A stretch of DNA of 64,000 nucleotides from Phytoseiulus persimilis (taxonomy: Eukaryota; Arthropoda; Arachnida; Mesostigmata; Phytoseiidae): positions 21,344,211 through 21,408,210 of the forward strand of contig CM075104.1 of NCBI GenBank assembly GCA_037576195.1, given 5' to 3'. Numbering within the stretch: position 1 is the first letter of the stretch; every line of letters begins with the position of its first letter. Shown piece by piece: positions 1-26,198 of this stretch. The position numbers and the translations under genes are program-made. Under the pieces are notes generated by a model. It made no database searches and was not told where the DNA came from. It saw nothing but the letters and a program-made list of their open reading frames with translations.

Positions 1-3000
1 TTAGGGTGAGCTCTGAGTGACAGACTGGTTGGCTACCCGCTCGACGGGCCGTTTCCCTCTGAGAACAAATCGTGGGTCGTGATTTCCCTTCGCGGACCAT
101 TTATTTCATTTCCGTGAAAACCTGTAAATCATTCGGAATCACTGCGACTCTTCCTTTCCCTTTTCCGAATCGAAATAAACCACGATTTTTTATTCTCCGA
201 GACTTTTCTGTCAGCTTCACCGGCAGACACGCACGCATAATCTTTGGAAGTCGGCTTTGTCCCTCTTCTCAAGGGTCTTTGTGTTTCCGCTTCCAGAGTC
301 GAAGAGCTCGACGACGTTCTAACCCCGGAATAGTTATCGTGTCCGAGTCGAAAGCGTATGGATCTCGAGGCGGAAACCCACTTTTGATCGGAATGCAAGG
401 CTCTCTCGGATTTCCTGTCGCGGAAGTTGTTTAATTTTTTCGCCGCTCTCGCGTGCGCAGTTCCCACCGCTGACAGACGTGCGGTTCGTGAAATGTATGA
501 ACTCGGATTCCTGGATCTATTACGAGTCCGAGATGAATTTCCGAAGAATCGATTAGGAGCTCTCAGCGGCGTGCCCTGCCTTCCAACGGTCAGAAGGCCG
601 CGCGCCCTCGGTTCCAAGCACCGTCGACATCCAAGTGTAAACAGCTCGTCAGCCAGCGAGCTCGCCAAGAGACTGTATGGTCTACGGGCTGGCTCGGTTG
701 GTGTCGGGAATAACGAGTGTCGAATTTCAAACAAGTTACGCAAGGATCAGGGAGGGAGACCCCGGGCCGACCGATCGAGCACATCTCGGGCGCGCCTTCT
801 AAGAAAACACTTGAGCATTCTGCGTCACCGCGTTCCGCTACATCAAATCGTTCAGAATTGATTAGCCGCAATATAGAGCCTCTGCGTTAACCGCCCGTCC
901 GGTTCCGGGTTCTCTGTGCGCGTCGAGCCGCCTGAGGCCAGTTCTCGTGCAATGAGGAAGCTCAGGAAAAAATTCCGCTCGAAACGCGAATAAAAAAGAC
1001 GGCAAAACAACATTTCCAAAAGTTCCGAAGACAGCCTGACGCAGTGAGCTGATTGCGAACCATCTCAGAAGAGGTCTCCGTGCTAAAAATGGAACAAATA
1101 AACGAAGCCGCTTGTGGAATCGGTGGGGAGGAAACGAGAGTTATCTGCGTGCGTGTGAGTGAGTGTCAGTCAGTCATCCGGTCGGGCATTCGCTCGCTTG
1201 CTTTCGCTCGGTCTGTCTGACTTTTCCCGAAGCATCTCCTCTTCGTCGTCGTCGTCGTCGTTGTCGTAATCCTCTAATCCCACTCACTGATGGCTCAACC
1301 TCTTCTTCCGATCCCTGCCTGACTGGCTGTTTGGCTTGATGGCTGGGGCTCGTCTGACTGTACTTGTTTCTTCTCTTTGTTTCTTCTCCGTCTCCAACAG
1401 CCTTCGATTGACAACAGCGGCAGCAGCTACTGTCGTTACCGCGGCATCAGCATCAATCACGAGCCCCTCCAGAGAGACGTCTTCTGCTGACAGACGATCG
1501 AGTCTTTCAAATCAGAGTCGATCTTGGGAGAAGTTTACGCTTCTGGATCTTCCTGGTGGTCAAGCTCCGAGGAGCTGAACGAACACTCGATTTACGGTTT
1601 GTGAATCCGGCAGTATTCCCCGCCGTCGAAGCCGTTTACGGTTTTAACAACCGTGGCACACCTTCGCGACTCCTTGGTGCACAGGAATCACCTCGATCAT
1701 CCTGCTCGTCCGTAGCTCGGTTCCGTCGTACATGCAGGCACCGAGGCGCTGCCCCCCGAGGGAACTCGTGGATTGATGAGCGTCGAGCACTGTGAAAAGC
1801 CAGCTGCATGGGGTCGAATACGAGGGGCGAGCACAGAGGACGTCGCGACAACGCAGGCCGCTCAGCAGCCCGACGGACAATCGTTTGTAGACTGACCAGG
1901 CAAACGTTATTTGTCGTTGGTTTATGACTCGAGCGTTCGCACACCGGCGTTTGAGAGCGGCGCCGTGCTGACAGTCACACCGCAGAAGCAGCAACGTGTC
2001 GATTTGAGTTCGTTGCTTACTCATCGACGCTGCGAACGAGGAAAACGACAAAGTCAAAAGAGACGACAACAATAACACGGAGCGCACAGAACAATCACGT
2101 CTCCTGCCGGCCTTGTTCCAGTGAGCATGGCAATCTGTGCCAGTTCGTATCAGCCAGCCACCGTTGCAAAATCGATTTCGCTCCGCAGTGTGCACAAGGA
2201 ACGGCTGCGGTTCTACTCTCAGAATGTTACCCGCTCCTCTCGAGCCCGAATGTTGAGGAGATTGTATCGATTCGCAGAGGGTCAATTATGAACATGAAAA
2301 GTCATGTCAATGGTCTCTTTGGAAACGCAGAGGCTTACGGTGAGCGGCGTAAATCCTCCTAGCGATGGAGGATGATACGGGGCGGTGTCCTCAGTGCCGC
2401 CCCGGGCGCCGCTGGGTACTTGCCGCCCCCTTGACTCGATTGTTCGCGTTGGTCCTGAGAGGGAACGATCACACGATACTCACCGAACTGGGGATCAGGG
2501 AGCTTCCGTTGGAGGGCTCGCCTCCGAATCTTTGGCTGGAAGCGCTCGAAGAGCAGCTGAATGGAAACAAACGGCATTCGGAAGATGCTGCAGCGGGTTT
2601 GAACATTGTTGGTTTTCGCAGAAGATATGAGTTTTGTCGACAAGCTCTGATCCACACTCAGCGAGCAAGCTGGACGGTCCGGAGCTGAATACTCCCAGCA
2701 TATATTTTCTGGCTCCGTCGGTTTTTCGGTGCGAGTCGATTTCTCGAAAATATCGCCCAGGAGGACCGCACGGCCTCTCCTTCGCATCTTGACTCGTGTG
2801 CCTTGGGTATCCCGACAGTCTATGCGGCAGAGCTTTGGGAAGATTGCTTTGAAACACTCGTGCCCATACCGTCATCCACGGGCCTGGAAATGTCGAGGAA
2901 ACAGAGATATAGACGCTGTTTGCTGTTTTCGGAGCGACTGTGTACAGCGCAAGGAGTACCAACGAAAGGGGCGATGCAGGAGCGAATCGTTCTGTGCTAA

Positions 3001-3400
3001 CGATTCATTGCGAACTCATGCTCTGGACGGAAAAGCTCGAGGGCAGGATATTCCATCCAGGCGATTGAGTGAAAGATGAAAACGACCGAATCTCCGAGCG
3101 AACAAATGGTCGGGAGAGTGAATTGATGGTGCTACCCGTGCGTAGAGGCTTTATGAATGGATGGGTGGTAGGAGCTGATTGATGGATTGATGGAGGGCTG
3201 CCGGTGCTTCTTTTCCTCCTGCCTGCCCGCCAGCCAGTCAGTCAGACGGGCTTGTGCGGGGCGGAAAGCGGAGGCCTCGCTCACTCACAGGGTATGTGTG
3301 CTGGCGTGTATCTCTGTTCAGCAGGCCGGCAGGCAGGCTGGCTGGTAGACAGGCAGCGGGCGGAGCGAGCGAAGGGCGGTGCCTGGGGACCACCACCGCC
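1..3400. other. Upstream flank of Pitx, no gene recognised
   Basis: No reading frame here matches a family I know, and the many open frames on both strands look like chance frames of GC-rich DNA. The stretch probably holds 5' untranslated and promoter sequence of the Pitx gene that follows. It contains a CGT trinucleotide run at about 1244-1260, immediately followed by two TAATCC motifs (1267-1272 and 1275-1280). Confidence 0.4.
1267..1280 (+). promoter_or_regulatory. Tandem TAATCC sites (K50 homeodomain motif)
   Basis: Two direct copies of TAATCC start 8 bp apart, just after a CGT repeat. TAATCC is the established preferred site of homeodomains with lysine at position 50 (Bicoid, Otx, Pitx). 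The next gene downstream encodes such a protein, so autoregulation is possible. Six-base motifs occur often by chance; only the pairing and the position make this worth listing. Confidence 0.3.
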
Positions 3401-3455
3401 ATGATGGCGGACAAATCGATTTGTGTTTTGGCTGCAGCAGCGGCCGCGGCGGCGA
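3401..3455 (+). CDS. Possible alternative first coding exon of Pitx
   Basis: An ATG-ATG pair at 3401-3406 sits in a good initiation context (CACCGCC before it). It opens 18 codons that read MMADKSICVL followed by a run of eight alanines. The run ends at a consensus donor, A|GTAAGG, at 3455/3456. The single leftover base A joins the first two bases (TG) of the Pitx exon at 4530 to make a codon in frame with the downstream Met-Glu-Ser-Leu start. Phase agreement alone has a one-in-three chance, so this is an inference. With this exon the protein would be 404 residues instead of 378. Confidence 0.38.
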
Positions 3456-4552
3456 GTAAGGCGCCCGCGAGCTGTCCAGGCAGCCAGCTCCTGCTCTCCT
3501 GCCTTTGCTCCTGGGGTAATGCTCGTCGGCACCGCTCCAGAGTCTTCAGCTCAATGAAGCCTGGATTTGGTTTCTCCACGGCGAAAGTAAACGTCATTGA
3601 ACGAATCATTGCTCGAGGGTTCGCCGTTCTCCTGAACGAGGCCAATCCCGATGAACAATATCGGCACGATCACAGAGGACGTTTGCGTCCGAGGCGGGAA
3701 TCCGAGAATTCGATGCTTCTCGATCCACCAGCGCCGAGAAACAGGCTCACTTTAATGCCCGTTGCAGCTTTTGTTGGCTTCGCTCTTTGATAGAATTAGC
3801 GGCTCGGTGTGAAAACTCCAAAATCTTCCGATGCAGAACCCCAGTGACGCGAGTTCGAGATCAAATTGGTGACGTCAGGCAGAGCCGATCGAGGGCCGCT
3901 TCGCCGTCGACGTCCGTTGCTCTCGCTGAACGGGGCAGCAAGTCTTCCGAACGTCGAGAAGAAACTCAGCCAACCCGAAGAGCTCGCTGACGCAGTAGGA
4001 GGGCGAGCGAGCGAGCGCGCCAGCCATGGGAAAAGGAAGAGAGGAGCCGAGCGTCATAAACGAAGTGATGGAGCACCCAGATGCCCCGAGGCCTATTATG
4101 CCAACAGAGGCTTGGAGCTCTTTTTCCCTCGTAGGCAACCAAGCGAAAAGAGCGGGAGCCACTACAGCATATGGCCGATGCCCGGATCGTGATGAAGACA
4201 CAAACTGAGGAATGCGCGGATAACATGCTCACTTAAGAGATAGATGGAGGGCAACAGAGTCTCTCAGTCTGGTTCCTGAGTGCATGTCGGGAGGCACGAA
4301 CAGAGAGACGAGCAGGAACAGAATTCTACTTCAGCTATGTCATGGATCTGGTTCGCGGCAGAGCGGGTGTTTGGAGTAGTTTGGAGGCTTCGCCTGAACC
4401 GGTTCCGCCACTCTCAAAGTTCCTTATGTAGGGTGGCTCAGGGCGGATTCCGTGATTCGACGGTGGTATATCCAGTGCAGCTCCACGGCCCGTAACGATT
4501 CAACGTTAATTCGGAATCTTTCATTTCAGTGCCTAGTCAAACCTCACCATCG

Positions 4553-19454
<14,902 letters not shown>

Positions 19455-21500
19455 ATGTCAAAGAGAAGAAACCGAAGAAGAACCATGAGACAGGCGAACT
19501 CAAGGCGGCGAAACAGCACAGGCCTGCTCCCTGTGGACGCGAGAGCGGCAGGCCCCCATGTCAACCTGCAGCACCAACTGCAGCAGCGGTCGCGGGAAAG
19601 GCGCAGTTGAAGGACGACATGGCTCTCTGTATACAATGCATCCAGTCCAGTAGGTCATGCATCTAGTCCTAGATAGGTCACAAAAGAACCCAAAAAAAAC
19701 CTGAAATTCTAGCCATGCCCCGACACGAGGAACAGGAGCAAACAAAAATACGAACTCTAGTGCGAATCATGTATCGGAACAATGGAGGTGGCGAACTTCC
19801 GTTGACAGATAATTATGTTTGCACCGTTAAGACGACGGATCGGCTCCAGGTTCCGATCTTATCGGACTCGGGACGCGGAAAGCTGAGCTGTTCGGGGAAG
19901 TTGAACGCGCGTCGCCAATTGAATGATTTCGAGCAATTCATCCGATCGATGCCGTTATATTACGGTCCGAGAGAAATTCCCGAGTGATAATCAACTTTCT
20001 ACATTTGTCAAACCGAGACGTGAGCCCTCGTTAGAGGGGCTGATGTATGACTGATGTTATTTCTTTGCACGCCCGACTCTCTCTCTCTAGTCAACTTAAG
20101 TGCAAACAACTCTGACCCTCGCTCGGATGAAAATACCTGCCATGAATCCCTTCATTGGAGATTCATTTTTATTCCGCGCTCGATACGGGTCCTCCTAGCG
20201 AATGAAAAAGCGTAGATCTATCAATTAAACAGGAAACCCCAAACAGAGACACGATTGAAGTGCATACCCCTGTCAGAAACGGAAGAAATTCAATCTCTGT
20301 TCTATCATAGCTGTCTCGAATACTCGCAGCGGATGGAGAAACAAAAAATCGCGGCCTGTCATTAACCTAATCTATTGATGGAATCGATTGATCCTTCTGA
20401 ATACTGACAAGAATAACACTAATAATTATACTATCGAAAGTAATTTTATCAGCAAGATCAGTGGCGGAGATTATGATGATCATGAAGACTCATTGATCTG
20501 GTGACGATAATCCAGTGGTGCAATCGATCGATCGATCGATTGATTCGTTTCGTTGTTTCCAACCAGCAAGTAATCGAACAAGCAACAGGAGTGCATATTC
20601 ACAGAAAGATATCGAACAATTCAGTCCAAACAACATTTCCATCCACCTGAAAATGACCACAGCGCCGTCCTACTCCTGTATAGCAGCCCGAAACGCCTGT
20701 TGTAAGGTTGGTAGTCGTCGCAGAACATTTTTGACTTCAGAATCAGACTCGGATCACATTTCACTGATTCAGCGCAGCGTTGATTCAGGTGTAATAGTTG
20801 GAATGAGAGAATACAACGACCGACGACTCTTGAATGTATGAAATAGTGAAGCAAAGTACTGCTGTTTCAATCCGGCTGGTTCGCTCCATGTACTTGCTCT
20901 CGGGGCAATTCCGTTAACCAGCTAGCTGACCGACCGACCGAGCGATTGATCGAAGGACCGAGGATTCGACTGACAAGGTCGAACGTCAGAACGGATGCAA
21001 TCCAGGGCGATCTCATCAAGCCCGGGCATGAATCCACTATCTCAAGTGTACGGCTACCCAGGTGGAATCAGTTGAGAGGTAGATCTAGGCTCAGTTGAAC
21101 GAGGTCGGTACGCGAGTCGGTCGGTGGCCCATCTCGCGTGGCGTTTGCCAGCGGAGATGAACCATACCCAGTTTTCTCAAGGAATGCCTGGCCCACAAGT
21201 TGGAGGCCAAGGAAGAAACGTCACGGAATTCGACTCGTTGACGCTGTGACGTGATTGTGTACATAGGCTTGTACTGATGAGAGGGCAGTTAGAGATCTGT
21301 AGAGCGGCAGTCTAGCCCAGATGAGCTGAGATGAACTTATCTGGTGAAATGATCATCACGTACACGAAACGAGAAGGAGAATTTACAAGGAGGCGGAGAT
21401 CAACTACAACCAAACGAAACTTGAGAGCTAAACAATTAATTAAGGAAATAAACTCTGATTCGACTTCTATTTAAAAAAAAGAGACAATAAATATAACTTG
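19455..21500 (+). other. Probable 3' untranslated region of Pitx
   Basis: No gene is seen between the Pitx stop codon and the convergent gene at 22.5 kb. AATAAA-type signals in the sense direction first appear at 21447-21452 and 21486-21491, in a locally AT-rich stretch with an eight-base A run between them. A 2 kb 3'UTR is plausible for a developmental regulator but cannot be proven here. An ATCG tetranucleotide run sits at about 20522-20540. Confidence 0.4.
21447..21491 (+). terminator. Two AATAAA polyadenylation signals, candidate Pitx 3' end
   Basis: AATAAA occurs at 21447-21452 and again at 21486-21491 on the plus strand. They are the first I see after the Pitx stop at 19454. Assignment to Pitx is by position only. 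Confidence 0.35.
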
Positions 21501-22450
21501 TGTATTTTCATTCAGTAGAATCTTTTGAATGGTGCTTTGAGACCCGAAGCCCAACCGCGAAAATGGCCCTTCGCCTCGGAGTTCTCATAGATCGGGAATG
21601 ATTCACTTCGCACAGTCTCCGAATTTTATTCAGGAGAGTTTCGAAGGGGGGCATCAACTCCGGTGAGACTGTCCTGTCTGTGAGGAACAAGTGTTAATTT
21701 CGTCGCGAGATGATAATTGCGGCTACGGCGTGGCCTGAGGATTACATTTTTCATCTGAAACGCGTCCCCAGTATTTTCGTATCGTTCGGGGCTCTTGAGA
21801 GGAATTTCGTTCAGTGCTTTTCGTTTTGTCGAATCCTCTTCACAAGCTTGTTGGCCCTTTGCACCTGAGGAACAGTGAGTGTACGAAAAGCGCTTGGCAC
21901 GGATTTTTACGAGCGAGTAGGCTGCGTATGCGCGCGAGCGTGCTCGTCTCTTCGCGACTGCTGGAAGCGCTGCGTGCTCAAGTGCCCGTTCCCAGTTTAG
22001 GATTCGTTCTCCTCGATGTTACACCGCTTGCTGGATGGCAGGCTGCCATCCAGCCAGCTCTTAGGCTCCTCCGACACTCAATCCGAACATAATTGCCCAC
22101 TTCTCGTCCCCGCTGGCGTTGTTGTCGTCGTCGTGGATTCGTCGCTCCTCGCACACAAGCTCTCGCATGGACTTTCTCAGATACACACATACACTGCGGA
22201 AGAAAAAAGAACACATCTAATGGGCCCTAAACCCTCGCTACATCTCCCCCGCTCTGCCATGCACTTGCCAAAATCTCCTTCAACTGATCTAAGTAAACAC
22301 TGTCCATGGCTAGCTGGCGGTGTGCTCTTCGCGGATCTAGCCGTCGCGCTGTTAGCGTTTCGCTTGTGAACCCCTCCCACCCCCACGAGTCGCATCCCTT
22401 CCAATCTCAAAGAAAAGCACGGGCCTTCTGTGTTTCGTAGTTTCGATCAG
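21500..22450. other. Convergent intergenic spacer
   Basis: The spacer lies between the presumed 3' ends of Pitx (+) and the chitin-binding protein gene (-). I recognise no gene, RNA or repeat in it. Confidence 0.4.
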
Positions 22451-22456
22451 TTTATT
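22451..22456 (-). terminator. AATAAA polyadenylation signal of the CPAP3-type gene
   Basis: On the minus strand AATAAA follows the TGA stop (22467-22469) after only 10 bases. This supports the short last exon as the true 3' end of the gene. Confidence 0.7.
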
Positions 22457-22466
22457 TGGCACCGTT

Positions 22467-24216
22467 TCATTTCTTCTTAACGAGGTTGGCGGTGGCAGCT
22501 GCTGCTTTGCTGAAATCATGAGAATGTGGCCTCAGCATGAAGTTCTCTTCATGGTATCACATCTAATGGTACGTCGACACTTACCACTCGGGGACATCGC
22601 GATGATCTTCGCAAGTGAGCGAATACAAGGAGACTCCGGTGCCGTACCCACAAGAGATGAGACGAGGCTTTTGGTTCACACAGGTGATAAGCTTGGTACA
22701 ATCTCCAGGATGGGGATAACGAGGGAAAGGCTCGAACTTGGCGGACAAACCCTCGGATTTATCCGGGCAACGGAAACCAACGATTGCTGGAATGTGTCAG
22801 GAAACGTTTCAAGCAGTTCCATCTCCCCCCACGTCACATCCGATTCAGCGTAATTCGCGGTTTCTTGACGTACATTCGGGATCGCATCCGTCAACGAGAT
22901 CAGGCCAGTTGCACGTCTTCGATCGGTCATCGTAAGCCAATCCAGGCTCGCAATCCTTCACATGCGGAGTCCCGAATTCACAGCGTACGTACTGCACGCA
23001 GTTATCAGCGGGGTAGAGTCCCCATTGGTAATAGCAGCCGGGGGAGGATTCAGGCGCAGGCACCTGTGGACGAACGATGTCGTGGAATGCTCTCCATCTC
23101 TTTCCGACTCTCGATACCGATTACTCATTCAGCCTTCGTCAGTTGGCCGGCAACCGACCTTCTTTTTCCCGCAATCGACTTTCCAGTTGAAGTCGCAGAA
23201 GTCGTAAGCTCCGCCAGTCGGGCTGAAGACAAGACCGTTAGGACATTGAGCGTCAGTCACGGTTCCGTTTTCACAGCGCACGTAACGGTCGCACTCGTTG
23301 GGATCCTCCCATGCATGCAATGCCACCGGAGGGCAGTTGTAAGGCGCTGGTGCTACCCCGATGTCCAACGAGGCCGCTGGAAAAGGAGTCGATTATTCAA
23401 GCGGAGCTTTGAACGTGATCCGTTCCCTTGGTTCAGCGCTGGACGTCGAGCACACGACCACATGCTTGCTCCGCGGAGTAGAGGATGCCGAACCAGTGCT
23501 TCTCGGATAAAATGCATCTTTGGTATTTTCGTGTGTTAGCGCGATAATCAGCCCCGTTCACTTTGACGCCACTCTCATTGGTAGTATCGTGATTGCTATG
23601 TTGAACTGTGACGGAAGCGAACCGCATCGGAAGCCATCGCAAAACCAGTTCCGTTACCAGCGCACACCTTTTTAGGCGGTTTACCTCCGCGCTCCAGATC
23701 GATCGCTCGTTTGCCAAGCAATTGGTAACGCCCAAAATGTGACTCCAAATTTTCTGCTTCTCCACAGAAGTACAGGCACCGCGCAACACCTGAATGTTAC
23801 CACGGTGCGGGCGCGCAGATTTGGACGGCAAGCTTGCCAAGGCCACCAGGCTGCTCAGGTACTCCGGCCAAAAATTCCATTTGCGACCTCCAGGCGAAAA
23901 ACTAGACCGCAAAAATCGCTCCATCCCAGGCTCCAACGGAGACGGGAGTCATTTGGCACTCGAAAGCCGAACGTGGTGAGAACCACAGTTGGGATACCAC
24001 AGTTGGTTCATCTGGCAGACCGTGGATGAGCCTTGGCTGTTCAATATGGCCGTCCGCTTCCGCAATATGGTGCGAAGCGGCTCCCCTTGCTCCAAAAGGA
24101 AACCGTTGTACCGTGTCGGAACTCCCCGGGCTGCGTGTTATTGGAAAAAGCAAGTCTCGAAGCTTACCCGAGTGGACTGCTAAAACCACGACCGAGATAA
24201 CGAACAACACCGCCAT
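22467..24216 (-). CDS. Secreted cuticle protein with three chitin-binding type-2 domains (CPAP3/obstructor family)
   Basis: Extracellular chitin-binding protein of the cuticle, analogous to peritrophins. Minus-strand exons in order are 24168-24216, 23159-23376, 22874-23063, 22585-22786 and 22467-22509. All phases agree and give 233 residues. Residues 1-18 form a signal peptide (MAVLFVISVVVLAVHSAA). The three CBM14 domains each carry six cysteines: C31, C45, C51, C61, C77, C85; C99, C111, C117, C127, C140, C149; C159, C182, C188, C198, C211, C220. The last cysteine is created by splicing TG|C into a 43-nt final exon, which adds a basic tail ending VKKK. The donor after residue 89 is the unusual GTCGGT. 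Three domains with this spacing are the CPAP3/obstructor pattern; I do not assign a subgroup such as Gasp or obstructor-A. Confidence 0.9.
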
Positions 24217-26068
24217 CACAACCGCGGTACCACGGTCCGACAAGTCTACTCGGGCGCAGCACACGGAGCAGATAGAAACTTGCCTTCGTTTCTCTCACCG
24301 TTAGTCGGTGAGCGCCGCACCGACCCCGCTCTTCGGCTGAGGAGGTGAAGACAGTTGGCAACTAAAGGGGGTACCGCAAACCAACCGGATTACGCGATAT
24401 ACTTTTCGAATTTCATCGCTCGCGTGAAGACCACCCGTGGACTCCCGAAACCTCTCCATCATTTTCGTTTGCACGTCGAGATCGCAGCAGATTCCGGCTG
24501 CGCGCCTCACCGGGGTTCGGCGCCAAGCTGATGAGAAGCGGAGGGATCGATGGAGGAGTATCGAGTACCAGGACCCGGAGTCGGCATGATTGCTCGTCGT
24601 TATGACCAACGTTGGATCGTAATAGTACAGCGCAATCTGGTGGAGTAGCTGCACCTTTTTTTATTCGGTTGAAAACAGTTGTCTCGGCTCTTTCCCGTGA
24701 CCTTGGTTCGACAGTGACCGTTGACTACTCGTTGTCCGAATGTTATACTTTAACCAACAAGGTATTTCATCAAAAACGGCGCCGGTGAACTTTTAGCGCG
24801 AGTGAGCGATTGTCGGGTACCGTGTTTGCTTGTTGTTGCGACTCCGATTGCCGACTTTGGGAGGGCGATCCAAACGAGGGTCTGCGATTGTCTGATACTC
24901 GAGCTCTATCTTTTACCTGCATGAAGCGTCTCAATCGAGGCGAACATCGAGGGCAGAGTGATCGAACATGAGGGTACGACACCCTCCGTATCGCTGTGAG
25001 CCACACACAACGCTTTGGTTTGGGGTTTGCTCCACCTTCCCGTTCCACGGTTCGCTCTCGGGCACGTTTGCCATCGCCGCCCCCAAGGAGTCAGACGCGA
25101 TGACGTCCTGGTTTTGGTCCGCGCCGGCTCCATGTATTGCCTCGGTGAACCCTGCTCGGAAAATGAGCTCTCGGCATGGTTCTCTCTAGCCCATGAGCCG
25201 AACCGTTACATTAGGTAGGCTGAGGGGGGAGAAGGGTCTCTGTTGGTGAGGCAGTCGAGTGTACTTTCAGCGTTTCAATAACTAATTTTACAACGCTCTC
25301 CGAGAACCGAAGTGACACCCCTTTGCTGAAAGAGCACAGTAGTAGAAAAGTGAAGTAGACGAGCGGGTCCTTGCCGAACATGATCAGCGGTGAAACCCCG
25401 AGCAGACTGGAGTCTTCTCCTCCCCTCCGGGTTCGATGCGAGCGGATCCGAACTGTCTCGGAGGGGAGGACTCTTGCGGATTCGAGTCTCACGCAGTTTG
25501 GACGGATGCCGCAGACGAGAATTGCCAACAGATCTTCTTCGGAATCGGTCGAAATTTTAGACTCGCATACGTTGAAACTGAGCTGGAAGGACGATATCCT
25601 GACCGATGATTCATCAACTTCACGATTAAAGACTCGCTTCAGTCCGTCTGCGCGAGTTGATCGGGGAGGCGGCTTTCGTGAGTCTGGTCTCGACTCTCCA
25701 AGTATAGCGATCGGCTGTGTTGACAACATCTTGCAACACTCGTCGTTTCGCTTTACCAGAAAAATTTTCAGCCAACGGACTCTTCAAGGCTGGCGGACTT
25801 TTTCTATGCAGGCAGCGCCCCTGCAGAAATCAAAAACAAATGGAAAAAAAAACTGTCTGCCCGACTTCAAAGGCAATTCAACCGCTATCTTAGGTGTGCG
25901 CTACGTAAACGTGGGTTTTCGAGCCGCATCGCTGCATTTCGCAACGATTTCTGGCATTTGTCAATCCATCGGAGCGATGTCCTGACAGGTTCGACTCCAG
26001 TCTGAAGGCTTTCAGAACTCATGACTAGCGTTCGATTTAGGATTCTTGGGTGGGAAACATATGGTCGT
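24217..26068. other. Intergenic spacer, no gene recognised
   Basis: The spacer lies upstream of the chitin-binding gene and downstream of the acyl-CoA dehydrogenase gene, both on the minus strand. A GC-rich, stop-poor minus-strand stretch at about 24917-25133 ends in a donor-like CAG|GTAAAA. It could be an untranslated first exon, but no family match or partner exon is visible. Confidence 0.35.
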
Positions 26069-26074
26069 TTTATT
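26069..26074 (-). terminator. AATAAA polyadenylation signal of the acyl-CoA dehydrogenase gene
   Basis: On the minus strand AATAAA lies about 125 bases after the stop codon at 26199-26201. It is the first such signal downstream. Confidence 0.55.
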
Positions 26075-26198
26075 CGTAGATGTTTAAGACTCGTCTCCTC
26101 CCGAAAGATTTATCTAGAGCGGTTTCGTGATGATTGCACTGGACGCAGATGTCGCTCACGACTTCCAGCATTGGAGGCCTCATTGAAGATCTGTGCAA

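Noticed and set aside
22581..22786. Stop codon directly after VPEW in the chitin-binding protein
   Set aside because: It sits inside a perfect GTAAGT donor. Splicing restores the conserved sixth cysteine in phase and leads to a stop followed by AATAAA.
25925..26010. B-box-like GGTTCGACTCC suggesting a tRNA gene
   Set aside because: The T-arm pairs imperfectly, and no matching acceptor stem or A-box lies at the right distance upstream.
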